Shown: in pieces, positions 1-8,682 of the stretch | Layout: each line of letters starts with the position of its first letter | Numbering within the stretch: the first letter of the stretch is position 1 | Source: Marinobacter sp. HL-58 | GTDB taxonomy: Bacteria > Pseudomonadota > Gammaproteobacteria > Pseudomonadales > Oleiphilaceae | Assembly: GCF_001314605.1 (NCBI RefSeq) | Contig: NZ_LIHP01000012.1 | Location: 118,080 to 182,079, forward strand | DNA length: 64,000 nt | Direction: 5' to 3' | Translations under genes and position numbers: made by a program | The notes under the pieces: model-generated | The model's input: only the letters and a program-made list of their open reading frames with translations | The model's database searches: none | What the model was told of the DNA's origin: nothing

Positions 1-288
1 CGGGAAACGGCCTGGAATCTGCTCAATGACATCCCAGGGGTCAGTTGCGTCAAGCCGAAGGGGGCTCTGTACCTGTTCCCGAAGCTGGACCCGAAACGCT
101 TCCCCATCGTCAATGACGAAAAACTGGTGCTGGATCTGCTGCTGCAGGAACGCATCCTGCTGGTCCAGGGCTCGGCTTTCAACATTGATGACAAACAGCA
201 CCTGCGCGTGGTGTTCCTGCCACGGGAGGATACCCTGGAGGACGCCATGAAGCGCCTGGCACACTTCCTGTCATCCTACCAGGTGTAG
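1..288 (+). CDS. alaA: Alanine/PLP-dependent aminotransferase, C-terminal part (5' end outside window)
   Basis: Reading frame 1 is open from the first base to a TAG at 286-288 and gives the last 95 residues of a class I/II PLP-dependent aminotransferase. Visible are the small-domain elements KPKGALYLFPKLDP, LVQGSAFN and LRVVFLPRE, the last holding the arginine that normally binds the substrate carboxylate. The wording matches the AlaA (YfbQ) family, which interconverts pyruvate and alanine using glutamate in the cytoplasm. Position upstream of htpX, with one short gene between, matches the order I recall in Pseudomonas relatives. The start, the PLP lysine and most of the large domain lie outside the window, so the exact subfamily is an inference. 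Confidence 0.8.
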   Translation, partial: RETAWNLLNDIPGVSCVKPKGALYLFPKLDPKRFPIVNDEKLVLDLLLQERILLVQGSAFNIDDKQHLRVVFLPREDTLEDAMKRLAHFLSSYQV

Positions 289-289
289 C

Positions 290-751
290 ATGGCGGATAT
301 CCATATTGAAGAATTCTACAAGGATGCCGCAATCGCCCTGGTGCAGCTCTACAATGCATTTCCCCGCAGGGTGAACCTGTTCGTGGAAGACATAGCGGGC
401 CCCGATGAGCCGGATGAGTTCGGCCTGCACAGCAAACGGCACATGGCATGCTTCGGCACATTGCTGTGGCTGGCGGAAGAGGGCCTGCTACGATACGTGG
501 ACACAATCCGGCAGGAAGCGCTCGACCAGGCAGTGCTGACCCAGCAGGCCTTTGTGCGCATGAGCTCGCCGGCCAGCCAGGTTCTGCAGGAGCAGCAAGC
601 CGCCGACAACGCTGAAAACCTGCCACCGGCTATCCGCGAAGATTTTTCCACCCACATCCATCTGCTCCGTACCGCACTTCGAAGTGGCAGTTCCGCAAGG
701 ATCAGCCACGTGATGCAGGCGGCCTTCTTCCGCGACGGGTCCGATTATTAA
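290..751 (+). CDS. Conserved hypothetical protein between alaA and htpX
   Basis: A 153-residue protein whose ATG begins one base after the alaA stop, so the two are probably cotranscribed and translationally coupled. It is soluble and mostly alpha-helical by composition, with no signal peptide, membrane segment or cysteine motif. An N-terminal part with many aromatic and acidic residues (PRRVNLFVEDIAGPDEPDEFG) is followed by a helical middle and a short C-terminal helix. I recognise no catalytic motif and assign no function. A similar small gene sits between the aminotransferase and htpX in related pseudomonad-type genomes, which supports its being a real gene. Confidence 0.75.
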   Translation: MADIHIEEFYKDAAIALVQLYNAFPRRVNLFVEDIAGPDEPDEFGLHSKRHMACFGTLLWLAEEGLLRYVDTIRQEALDQAVLTQQAFVRMSSPASQVLQEQQAADNAENLPPAIREDFSTHIHLLRTALRSGSSARISHVMQAAFFRDGSDY

Positions 752-848
752 ATCGCCGTAAGCCTGTTGAACATGACGACACTGGCCACATAATAATTCG
801 CAGATGCAAACCGCTGCCTGCGGATGATGAATCAACAAGGAATTCAAG

Positions 849-1730
849 ATGCGTATTCTGCTGTTTCTTGCGACCAACCTGGCTGTCATTCTGGTTGCCA
901 GCTTTACGTTGAAGCTGCTGGGTGTCGACAGCTACCTCGCCCAGAACGGTATCCAGTATGGCTCGCTACTGGCCTTTGCGGCCGTATTCGGCTTTGCCGG
1001 CGCGATCGTCTCGCTGCTGATTTCCAAGCCCATGGCCAAATGGAGCACCAAGGCCAAAGTGATCGAGTCGCCTCGCACCCCGGCTGAACGGTGGCTCGTG
1101 GACACTGTGCGGGAGCTGGCCAAGAATGCCGGTATCGGCATGCCGGAAGTGGCAATCTTTCCGGCATCCCAGTCCAATGCCTTTGCCACTGGCTGGAACA
1201 AGAATGATTCCCTGGTGGCGGTGAGTGAGGGGCTCTTACATCGGTTCAATAAGGATGAAATCCGGGCGGTTCTGGGCCATGAAATCGGCCACGTGGCCAA
1301 CGGGGACATGGTGACCCTGGCCCTGATCCAGGGGGTGGTGAACACCTTCGTGATTTTCGCATCCCGTGTGATCGGCTCGTTCGTCGACCGCGTTGTGTTC
1401 AAGAACGAGAGCGGCCACGGTATCGGCTTTTTCGTCGTCAGTATTGCGGCGGAAATTGTGCTGGGCATCCTTGCCAGTACGATCGTCTTCTGGTTCTCCC
1501 GTCGTCGGGAGTATCGGGCCGATATTGCCGGTGCTCAGCTCGCGGGTCGTGCTGCCATGATCAGCGCCCTGGCTCGGCTGAAGCAGGAAAGTGAAGTGCC
1601 GGATCAGATGCCGGAAAGCCTTCAGGCATTCGGCATCAACCGGGGAGCCAGGGCCGGGCTCAGCGCCCTGTTCATGACCCATCCTCCCCTGGAAAGCCGG
1701 ATCGAGGCGCTGCAGAAAGCGCAGCTGTAA
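849..1730 (+). CDS. htpX: Membrane zinc metalloprotease HtpX
   Basis: A 293-residue M48-family protease of the inner membrane, involved in quality control of misfolded membrane proteins together with FtsH. Two N-terminal transmembrane segments (about residues 4-24 and 38-59) precede the cytoplasmic catalytic domain. The zinc site is HEIGH at 144-148, with a third ligand glutamate at about 221 in RREYRAD. Two further hydrophobic stretches follow at about 157-177 and 193-216. Length and architecture match E. coli HtpX. The ATG is preceded by AAGGAATTCAAG. No CpxR-type site was recognised in the 97-base upstream gap. Confidence 0.96.
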   Translation: MRILLFLATNLAVILVASFTLKLLGVDSYLAQNGIQYGSLLAFAAVFGFAGAIVSLLISKPMAKWSTKAKVIESPRTPAERWLVDTVRELAKNAGIGMPEVAIFPASQSNAFATGWNKNDSLVAVSEGLLHRFNKDEIRAVLGHEIGHVANGDMVTLALIQGVVNTFVIFASRVIGSFVDRVVFKNESGHGIGFFVVSIAAEIVLGILASTIVFWFSRRREYRADIAGAQLAGRAAMISALARLKQESEVPDQMPESLQAFGINRGARAGLSALFMTHPPLESRIEALQKAQL

Positions 1731-1737
1731 GCAGAAG

Positions 1738-2892
1738 CTAGAGCTTCAGCTTGAAGCCAAGGGTCCGGAAAGTATCCTGCATGGACTTGCTGGTGCCCTT
1801 GAGCTGGATCTTGACGCTGGAAAACTCCCGCCGTACCGGATAGTCCCGGCGCAACCGGTCAAATGCCGGCCCGCGTTCCTCGGCCGGTAACGCCATTGCC
1901 AGACGCATACGGGCATCATCCCGGCGGGGGTCGTAACAGGAACGCATGGCAATATTCGCCGAGTCCATTTCCTCTGCCGCGCTGGTGAAGGACAACTTGT
2001 TCAGCGCCGGTTCCGGCAGAAACTGGCCCGCCTTCTTGCGGATGGGAAGCCCCATGAAGCGGCTCAATGCCTGGTACACCATTTCGCTGCCCTGCACCTT
2101 GCCTTCCAGGCTATAGCCCGCAATATGTGGTGTGGCAAGCCATACCCTGTCCAGCAGGTCGGCGTGGATGCGCGGCTCATGCTCCCAGACATCCAGGACG
2201 ACGGTTGGCGCGTTGGGCTCGTCCAGACGCGACACCAGCGCAGCGGCATCGATCACCTCACCGCGACTGGTATTGATCAGTAACTGGTGCTCCCGCAGCG
2301 TCTGCAAGCGTTCCTGCCCCAACATATGCAGCGTGGCATGATCCCCTTCCCGGATCAGGGGGGTATGGAGCGTTACCACATCGCAGGCCATGACCTGATC
2401 CAGGGAGACAAATTCCGGGCCGTCGTCGCCTTCACGCTCGGCCCGTGGCGGGTCGCAGCACAACACATCGAAACCAAGACGCTCCAGCTTGTGTGCCAGT
2501 TCTCCACCGACATTGCCGGCACCGACAATACCCACGCTGAATTTTGACCAGTCTGCGACACCACGCCTCTCGGCATGCAGGGAAATCACCGAGAGCACGT
2601 ATTCGACCACGCTGTTGGCATTACAGCCGGGTGCTGCCGAGAACGAAATGCCATTGGACGCGAGCCATTGCTGGTCCACATGATCCGTGCCAATGGTGCA
2701 GGTTCCCACGAAGCGCACGCGGCTGCCTTCCAGCAATGCCTGGTTGACCCTGGTAACGGAGCGAACCAGCAGAATATCGGCATTCTGCACATCGGCGGCT
2801 GACATTGCACGGCCGGACACACGGCGAATCTCGCCGATGTCTGCAAAGAAGGAATCCAGTAAAGGTATGTTTTCGTCCGCTACAATCCGCAT
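1738..2892 (-). CDS. pdxB: Erythronate-4-phosphate dehydrogenase
   Basis: A 384-residue NAD-dependent 2-hydroxyacid dehydrogenase that oxidises 4-phosphoerythronate in the DXP-dependent pyridoxal phosphate pathway. The Rossmann motif GIVGAGNVGGELAHKL lies at 121-136, the substrate/NAD arginine is in LLINTSRGEVID and the catalytic histidine in TPHIAGYSLEGK. The C-terminal extension typical of PdxB, absent from other family members, is present. The frame stays open upstream for another 40 codons, but that stretch is the antisense of the neighbouring helicase tail and low in complexity. The start at MRIVADENIPLL matches the family N-terminus. It is transcribed convergently with htpX. Confidence 0.95.
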   Translation of the reverse strand: MRIVADENIPLLDSFFADIGEIRRVSGRAMSAADVQNADILLVRSVTRVNQALLEGSRVRFVGTCTIGTDHVDQQWLASNGISFSAAPGCNANSVVEYVLSVISLHAERRGVADWSKFSVGIVGAGNVGGELAHKLERLGFDVLCCDPPRAEREGDDGPEFVSLDQVMACDVVTLHTPLIREGDHATLHMLGQERLQTLREHQLLINTSRGEVIDAAALVSRLDEPNAPTVVLDVWEHEPRIHADLLDRVWLATPHIAGYSLEGKVQGSEMVYQALSRFMGLPIRKKAGQFLPEPALNKLSFTSAAEEMDSANIAMRSCYDPRRDDARMRLAMALPAEERGPAFDRLRRDYPVRREFSSVKIQLKGTSKSMQDTFRTLGFKLKL

Positions 2893-2911
2893 GATGCTGA
2901 TTCCTGCCCCT

Positions 2912-4198
2912 TCAGTTCCTGCGCTGGCGCTGGTTGCCGCCACGACTGCCCTGACTACGGTTGCCCTGGGGACGCCGGGCACCCCGTTTACGGGTAATCG
3001 GCGGTTTGGCAAGCGGGGTCATCAGCTCTTCGTCAGGCACGGCGGTGGCGAGTTTCTGGCTGATGTAGGATTCTATGGCCGGCAATGAAAAGGCGTCATC
3101 CTCACTGGCGAAGCTTACGGAAACGCCATGCTTGCCTGCGCGCCCGGTACGCCCGATCCGGTGCACGTAATCCTCGGCATTATCCGGAAGATTATAGTTG
3201 AAAACGTGAGTTACCCCGTCAACGTGAATACCACGCCCTGCCACGTCGGTGGCCACCAGTACCTGGATACTGCCATTCTTGAATTGTTCCAGGGTTTTCA
3301 ACCGTTTGTTCTGGGCAATTTCGCCGGACATAAGGGCCACCTTGACGCCCTGGTTGCGAAGGTCTTCTTCAAGATCACGGCACTGGTCACGGCGATTGGC
3401 AAACACCAGGGCCTTTTCCACTTCCGGGCGCTGCAGGTAATTCACCAGCACTGGCAGCTTCTCGTCTTCGCCCACCAGGTAGACCGTTTGCTTCACCCGC
3501 TCGGCGGTTTTCTGTTCCGGCTCGATCTCGACAAACTCGGCGTTACGCGTCCACATGGAGGCGAGGTTGAGCACATCCTGGTTGAAGGTGGCACTGAACA
3601 GCAGGGTCTGGCGTTCTTCCTTCGGGGTGCATTTGCGGATGATGCGTTTGACATCGGGAATGAAGCCCATGTCCAGCATCCGGTCAGCCTCATCCAGAAT
3701 AAGAATGTCCAGCTGGTCCAGGAAGACGTCCTGGGAACCCAGGAAATCAATCAACCGCCCCGGCGTTGCCACCAGGATATCGACAATTTCGTTCTGCAAC
3801 TGGTCGCGCTGCTTGTCGTAGTTCATGCCGCCAACCACGATCACCACATTGTGCCCGGTATAGCCACAAAGCTTCTCTGCATCCTTGGCGATCTGCATGG
3901 CCAGCTCCCGGGTAGGTGCCAGGGCCAGCACCCGGGGTTCCGAGGCAAACCGGTCAGCTTCCGGAATCGGGGTTTCCAGCATGCTCTGTATGGCGGTAAT
4001 CAGGAAGGCAGCGGTTTTACCGGTCCCTGTCTGTGCCTGGCCGATCAGGTCCTGGCAGGCCAGTGTGAACGGCAGGGTTTCCGCCTGGATTGGCGTGCAA
4101 TGTTCAAAACCGATATCGGTGATGGCATCAAGCACTCGCTGATCCAGGTTCAGATCCTTGAATAGTGTTTTGCTGGCTTCGGGCGTGTCAGATGTCAT
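2912..4198 (-). CDS. rhlB: DEAD-box ATP-dependent RNA helicase, RhlB type
   Basis: A 428-residue DEAD-box helicase. The Q-motif region is at about 30-40, Walker A AQTGTGKT at 55-62, DEAD at about 169-172, the SAT motif in LLFSATF and motif VI as HRIGRTGRAG. The tail is short and basic, rich in R, G, N and Q, as in RNA-binding extensions of gammaproteobacterial RhlB. The N-terminus (DITDIGFEHCTPIQAETLPF) resembles RhlB more than RhlE or SrmB, so a role in RNA unwinding with the degradosome is likely. This rests on recognition, not alignment. It ends 20 bases before the pdxB start and begins 6 bases after epmC ends, so the three form a likely minus-strand unit. Confidence 0.88.
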   Translation of the reverse strand: MTSDTPEASKTLFKDLNLDQRVLDAITDIGFEHCTPIQAETLPFTLACQDLIGQAQTGTGKTAAFLITAIQSMLETPIPEADRFASEPRVLALAPTRELAMQIAKDAEKLCGYTGHNVVIVVGGMNYDKQRDQLQNEIVDILVATPGRLIDFLGSQDVFLDQLDILILDEADRMLDMGFIPDVKRIIRKCTPKEERQTLLFSATFNQDVLNLASMWTRNAEFVEIEPEQKTAERVKQTVYLVGEDEKLPVLVNYLQRPEVEKALVFANRRDQCRDLEEDLRNQGVKVALMSGEIAQNKRLKTLEQFKNGSIQVLVATDVAGRGIHVDGVTHVFNYNLPDNAEDYVHRIGRTGRAGKHGVSVSFASEDDAFSLPAIESYISQKLATAVPDEELMTPLAKPPITRKRGARRPQGNRSQGSRGGNQRQRRN

Positions 4199-4204
4199 AT
4201 TGAT

Positions 4205-4783
4205 TCAATCTACCTCGATTTCTGTGGCGGAACGTTCGGGCATCAGGCGCCTGGTCTCTTTTTCCCAGGCTTGATTGAAGTCAGCCGCGGTTCCATAAAA
4301 TGTCCTGAGGGTGTCAAAAAAACGGCCTGCGCGCGCGGGCAAGCCATATTCCAGGTAATCATCGGCCTGCACCGTCACATTCCTGCGAAAGGCAGGCTCA
4401 TCCCATGCTCCACTACCGGCGAGATTGTCGACGCTGATGTGAAACCGGGCGCCCGCTGCAACCGAAAACAGCCATTCCAGAGCCTGGGGTTTGATTTCCG
4501 CCTGTTCAAAGGCTCGCTGCTGTTCCACGCTGCGACCATCGGGGCAGTACCAGTAACCAAAATCCCGGAGTCTGCGCCGGTGCTCACCAGCAATGCACCA
4601 GTGGCTGATTTCATGCAGTGCACTGGCATAATAGCCGTGGGCAAAGATAACCTGTGCGAAGCCTTCAGGCTCCGTTGCCGGCAGATACTCGGGTTCATCG
4701 CCGCCCCTGACCAGAACAGTCCGGTATTCTTCCCGGAACAGGCCATTGAACAGCATGATAAGATCGTCTGGATCATGTCTCAT
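4205..4783 (-). CDS. epmC: Elongation factor P hydroxylase EpmC
   Basis: A 192-residue protein of the YfcM/EpmC family, which hydroxylates the beta-lysyl-lysine on elongation factor P after EpmA and EpmB have acted. The core HEISHWCIAGEHRR followed by DFGYWYCPDGR is nearly identical to E. coli EpmC. The histidines and glutamate of HEISH are the likely metal-binding residues. The frame is open a further 88 codons upstream, but family length (about 182 residues) and alignment of the E. coli N-terminus to DPDDLIMLFNGLFREEYRT support ATG 4783. The upstream extension overlaps the dsbD start on the other strand, so the true gene is probably the short form, divergent from dsbD. Confidence 0.9.
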   Translation of the reverse strand: MRHDPDDLIMLFNGLFREEYRTVLVRGGDEPEYLPATEPEGFAQVIFAHGYYASALHEISHWCIAGEHRRRLRDFGYWYCPDGRSVEQQRAFEQAEIKPQALEWLFSVAAGARFHISVDNLAGSGAWDEPAFRRNVTVQADDYLEYGLPARAGRFFDTLRTFYGTAADFNQAWEKETRRLMPERSATEIEVD

Positions 4784-4934
4784 GGGACGGGTATTGTGCG
4801 ACTTTAGACCGTTCAATACCAGAGGGAACTTTTGCCTGGCAACTGTGTCCATTGCAACCTGAAGCGCCGCCGTCTCAACCTTTCCCGATTCGGCGTCCGA
4901 CAACCCGTATCCAACCCACGGTACCGTATCGACT

Positions 4935-6851
4935 ATGACCTGCAGCACAACAACCTCAAGCAGTATTGCCCCGAGCAGGGTTTTGAGCCGCATCTTCCTT
5001 TTTCTTGCATTGTCCGTATTCTCGGCCGTTACCACCGGCGCAGGCAACTCCCTGTTTGGCGGAAACGATGATTTCCTGCCCGTTGATGAAGCCCTGCCCT
5101 TCAGCTATACCAACGATACTGACGCGGTTGTGCTGTCCTGGGACATCGCGCCCGACCACTACCTGTACCAGGGGCGTGTCAACGTCACCAGCGATACAGA
5201 GGGCGTGGAACTGGGCGAGCCGGAATTCTCCTACACCGGCACCGATACCGAGGATGAGTTCTTTGGCAAGGTCACGGTATTTTATGAACCGGTCGAGGCC
5301 AGGGTTCCGGTAAAGCTTCCCGAGGGTGTTAACGAAGCCGAGTTGCAGGTGACTTACCAGGGCTGTGCCAATGCCGGTCTTTGTTATCCACCCCAGACAC
5401 AGGATGTGCTTTATTACGCCAGTGCCGACGATGGCCAGGAATCAGCCGAAACCGGCAGCGGGGGGGCGACAGGCGCATCCGGCTCTTCCGGCGCCAGCCA
5501 GAAGCCACCTGAAGATACCACCACTGCAACCGGTCTGGCGGGATTCCTTGCCAATCAGTCCACGCTGTTTATCGCCGGGCTCTTCCTGCTGCTTGGCCTG
5601 GGGCTGACATTCACACCCTGTGTGCTGCCCATGGTACCGATCATTTCGTCGCTGGTTTCATCCCGCAATACCAGTACAACCGGGCATGCACTGCTGCTCT
5701 CGGGCAGTTATGTACTGGGGATGGCCCTCACCTATGCCGCGGCCGGTGTCATAACCGGCCTGCTCGGAGCCAGTTTCAACCTGCAGGCCCACTTGCAATC
5801 ACCCTGGGTACTGGGTGTTTTCGCAACGTTATTCGTGCTGTTTGCCCTGTCCATGTTCAATCTGTTTGAAATCCAGTTGCCGAGATTTATCCGCGAGCCG
5901 CTTGACAATGCCAGCCACCGCCTCACCGGGACCCGTGTCGCCAGTATTTTCGGGATTGGTGCTCTCTCGGCACTGATTGTTTCCCCGTGCGTGTCGGCAC
6001 CGCTTGCCGGCAGCCTGCTCTATATCAGCACGACCCAGGACGCGGTGGTCGGTGGTATTGCCCTGTTTGCGCTCGGGCTGGGCATGGGTATTCCGCTGAT
6101 GCTGGTAGCCGTTGGTGGTCGCAAATTGCTGCCATCGACTGGCCCCTGGATGAATGTTGTAAAAGCCTTCTATGGGGTCATGCTGCTGGCCGTCGCCATC
6201 TGGCTGGTGGAAAGAATGGTACCGGGATGGCTGGCACTGACCCTGTGGGGGCTGCTGGTGGCGATCACAGGTGTTCAGCTGGGAGCCTTTGATGCGGCAA
6301 AGGCCGGCTGGGAACGCACCCGCAAGGGCATGGGACTGGTCATGTTTGCCTATGGTCTCGCATTGCTTGCCGGCGCGGTGTCCGGAGCCAACGATCCGCT
6401 CAAGCCCCTCGCCGCGTTCACGGCTTCCAGCCAGCCCGTATCGCAAGGTGAATCAGCCGGGGCAGAAACTGATCATGCGGATTTTCTCAGGCTGGACTCT
6501 CCCGCGGACATTCGCGATGAACTGAGACAGGCAAGCCGGGATGGCACGCCGGTCATGCTCGATTTTTACGCTGACTGGTGCATCTCCTGCAAGGTCATGG
6601 AACGCAATGTTTTCAGTGACAGCACGGTCATTCAGGCGCTGGAACCCTATAAACTCCTGCAACTGGACATGACCGACAACACACCGGAGCAACAGGCCCT
6701 GCTGGACGAACTCGGCCTGTTCGGGCCACCCGCCATCCTGTTCTACAACGGCAAGGGTACCGAAATTGAAACTGCCCGGGTCCTCGGCGAAATGGACCGC
6801 GACCAGTTCATGGGCCATCTTGATGCCGTTGGCAGCTCCGGCGGGTCCTGA
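4935..6851 (+). CDS. dsbD: Thiol:disulfide interchange protein DsbD
   Basis: A 638-residue inner-membrane reductase that passes electrons from cytoplasmic thioredoxin to periplasmic DsbC, DsbG and cytochrome c maturation partners. All three modules are present. After a signal peptide (about 1-38) comes the periplasmic alpha domain with Cys144 and Cys150 (GCANAGLCYPP). The eight-helix beta domain carries Cys229 (FTPCVLPM) and Cys352 (SPCVSAPL). The gamma thioredoxin-like domain has WCISC at about 548-552. The linker around residues 172-198 is rich in Ser, Gly and Thr. Supply of reductant for cytochrome c assembly fits the cbb3 oxidase locus downstream. Confidence 0.96.
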   Translation: MTCSTTTSSSIAPSRVLSRIFLFLALSVFSAVTTGAGNSLFGGNDDFLPVDEALPFSYTNDTDAVVLSWDIAPDHYLYQGRVNVTSDTEGVELGEPEFSYTGTDTEDEFFGKVTVFYEPVEARVPVKLPEGVNEAELQVTYQGCANAGLCYPPQTQDVLYYASADDGQESAETGSGGATGASGSSGASQKPPEDTTTATGLAGFLANQSTLFIAGLFLLLGLGLTFTPCVLPMVPIISSLVSSRNTSTTGHALLLSGSYVLGMALTYAAAGVITGLLGASFNLQAHLQSPWVLGVFATLFVLFALSMFNLFEIQLPRFIREPLDNASHRLTGTRVASIFGIGALSALIVSPCVSAPLAGSLLYISTTQDAVVGGIALFALGLGMGIPLMLVAVGGRKLLPSTGPWMNVVKAFYGVMLLAVAIWLVERMVPGWLALTLWGLLVAITGVQLGAFDAAKAGWERTRKGMGLVMFAYGLALLAGAVSGANDPLKPLAAFTASSQPVSQGESAGAETDHADFLRLDSPADIRDELRQASRDGTPVMLDFYADWCISCKVMERNVFSDSTVIQALEPYKLLQLDMTDNTPEQQALLDELGLFGPPAILFYNGKGTEIETARVLGEMDRDQFMGHLDAVGSSGGS

Positions 6852-6859
6852 GCCCCTGC

Positions 6860-7099
6860 TCAGCGGCCCCGGCGGATAAAGAAGACGAATTCCTTGCCAT
6901 CTTCGCCGCTGTGCACCAGCTCATGATCGAGGAATTGACAGAACCTCGGAATATCCCGGGTTGTGGAGGGGTCTGTTGCCACCACTTTCAGCACGGCTCC
7001 CGGGCTGATTTCAACGATCCGGTTGTGCAACATCATCACCGGCTCCGGGCAAAACAGCCCCCGGGCATCAAGCTCTGCATCGTAGTCCGGCTGTGCCAA
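6860..7099 (-). CDS. tusA: Sulfur carrier protein TusA
   Basis: A small TusA-family protein carrying persulfide sulfur for tRNA 2-thiouridine synthesis and other sulfur transfers. The catalytic cysteine is in the CPEP motif (Cys17 from the chosen start), followed by MMLHNRI and the TTRDIPRFC segment typical of TusA. I chose a TTG start at 7099 (79 residues). It sits six bases after AGGAGGAC and gives the usual family length of about 81. The alternative GTG at 7123 lies upstream of that Shine-Dalgarno sequence and adds eight residues with no family support. It is convergent with dsbD. Nearby rlmM on the same strand and ttcA fit an RNA-modification theme. Confidence 0.92.
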   Translation of the reverse strand: MAQPDYDAELDARGLFCPEPVMMLHNRIVEISPGAVLKVVATDPSTTRDIPRFCQFLDHELVHSGEDGKEFVFFIRRGR

Positions 7100-7187
7100 T
7101 GGTCTGTCCTCCTGAAATTCCACCTGAAATTTGAAAAATACCTGCTAAATTACTGTTTATAGATGCCAAAACAATACGAGGTAGACA

Positions 7188-7484
7188 ATGATCCGGGTGC
7201 TGATAGAACGCCATATTGCCGAATCACTCGAACCCGCTTATGAGGAAAGATCCCGCAAGGTTCTTCAGAATGCCGTGAGCGCTCCGGGATTCGTCTCCGG
7301 CGAAACGCTGGTCGATGCCCATGACCCGAACCACCGGTTCACTCTTGCCAACTGGCGCTCCGAGGCAGACTGGCAACGCTGGTACCTGTCCGAAGAACGC
7401 CGAGAGCTGATGGCCGAACTGATTCCCATGATGGATCGGGATGAAGTCATCACCGTGCTTCAGCACAGTAACTGGCCGTCGTAG
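7188..7484 (+). CDS. Antibiotic biosynthesis monooxygenase (ABM) domain protein
   Basis: A 98-residue protein of the dimeric ferredoxin-like ABM fold. Visible are the N-terminal beta-strand MIRVLIERHI, the long helix with ARG/KVLQNAV-type residues, the conserved turn APGFVSGETL and the late aromatic patch NWRSEADWQRWYLSEERRE. Stand-alone ABM proteins range from quinol monooxygenases to heme-degrading enzymes. The heme-binding asparagine signature of IsdG-type enzymes is not obvious here, so the substrate is unknown. The ATG is preceded by CGAGGTAG. It sits alone between tusA and rlmM, both on the opposite strand. Confidence 0.8.
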   Translation: MIRVLIERHIAESLEPAYEERSRKVLQNAVSAPGFVSGETLVDAHDPNHRFTLANWRSEADWQRWYLSEERRELMAELIPMMDRDEVITVLQHSNWPS

Positions 7485-7492
7485 CCGGGCAT

Positions 7493-8569
7493 TCAGTCCA
7501 GACGTTCGACAAAGCAGGTGATCTCCTCACGGTCATGATAAAGGTGGCGAGCCCTGATACGGAAGTTCATTTCGGTACGGGCCAGCCCCTGCTGCAGAAT
7601 ATCCCGGCAAATCAACCACTCGTCATACCGCTTTTTCATCGGAAGTTTGAGGTTGAAGACCGTATAGCGGCACAGCTTCTGATTCAGCCAGTCCACGGCC
7701 AGGGCCGCAGTTCTGCGGGGGTGATCCACAATATCGCAGACCATCCAGTCCACTCCTCGCCTGGGCCGCCACTGATATCCGTCGGCTTCTATGTGTTCAA
7801 CGTGCCCTGAAGCCATCAGCTCTTCGTTCATGGGGCCGTTATCAACCGCTGTGACCATCATGCCCCGCCTGACCAGTTGCCAGGTCCAGCCACCCGGGGC
7901 TGCACCAAGATCCACTGCCTGCTTGCCTCCCCCCAGATAGTCCAGCTCCCTGTCTGCAGGCAAAAACACTTTCCAGGCTTCTTCCAGTTTGAGTGCCGAG
8001 CGGCTTGGCGCCGAGGCTGGCAGGCGCAGGCGGGGAATGCCACTGACAAAGCGGGCTCGATTACCAGCCACGCTGACGCCGACAATCACCCTTTCGAACC
8101 CAAGCAGCAGCAACTCAAGCCGGGCCGGGGATTCAGCCCCGGGATCAGGCTGTAACAGACCTGCTCCCCGCAGGCCCCTGGAGAGCGGGGATACCCATTT
8201 GCGGGCAAAATTGCCAAGATCCGGATCGCTGTTATTCTCAGGCAAGCGGATTTCCACGCGTGCATAGGCCGGGAATTCGGCATCCACCAACTTCAGGCCT
8301 TCAATGACGGCGCCCACGCGGTCTGCAGCCGGCAATGCCAGTTCGGCCAGAACCACAAACCAGTCCCTTACAAAAACCAGCGCGTGAATGGACAGCGTTT
8401 CCAGCAACGCGTTGGCTGTTGTCGGGCCGGGGAGATTGAATACCACCAACCCCCTGGAATTTACCGGCTCGAAGTAGCCATAGGTACCACTTGCTGCTGC
8501 CGTATCCGTCAGCTCCCGGCCGGCTTCCGTTTCGAAGCCCGGCCGACAAAAGGCAATCAGTTGTTCCAT
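7493..8569 (-). CDS. rlmM: 23S rRNA 2'-O-ribose C2498 methyltransferase RlmM
   Basis: A 358-residue RlmM (YgdE) protein that methylates the 2'-hydroxyl of C2498 in 23S rRNA using S-adenosylmethionine. An N-terminal THUMP-like half (about 1-190) is followed by a Rossmann methyltransferase half with AVDLGAAPGGWTWQL, VDNGPM and DWMVCDIVDHP, matching the family order. The length equals E. coli RlmM within a few residues. The ATG follows AGGTGACCG. It ends 8 bases past the convergent ABM gene. Confidence 0.95.
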   Translation of the reverse strand: MEQLIAFCRPGFETEAGRELTDTAAASGTYGYFEPVNSRGLVVFNLPGPTTANALLETLSIHALVFVRDWFVVLAELALPAADRVGAVIEGLKLVDAEFPAYARVEIRLPENNSDPDLGNFARKWVSPLSRGLRGAGLLQPDPGAESPARLELLLLGFERVIVGVSVAGNRARFVSGIPRLRLPASAPSRSALKLEEAWKVFLPADRELDYLGGGKQAVDLGAAPGGWTWQLVRRGMMVTAVDNGPMNEELMASGHVEHIEADGYQWRPRRGVDWMVCDIVDHPRRTAALAVDWLNQKLCRYTVFNLKLPMKKRYDEWLICRDILQQGLARTEMNFRIRARHLYHDREEITCFVERLD

Positions 8570-8682
8570 CGGTCACCTGAACCGGGCCCGTTTCGGGAAC
8601 CCTCAAATTTGAATCTGTTTAACATCTACACAGCCCGCAATTGACTACACTACCTGGCTTTGTGCTGGCAGGAAATTACCCG

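Noticed and set aside
1734-1747. Palindrome GAAGCTAGAGCTTC at the htpX/pdxB junction as a terminator
   Set aside because: Short, with no spacer loop and no T-run, and it includes the pdxB stop; probably incidental.
2893-3012. N-terminal extension of the pdxB reading frame by 40 codons
   Set aside because: It overlaps the end of the helicase gene, is low in complexity and is not part of the PdxB family; the internal ATG fits the family start.
3128-4165. 345-residue open frame on the plus strand
   Set aside because: It is an antisense shadow of the DEAD-box helicase gene, whose motifs are intact.
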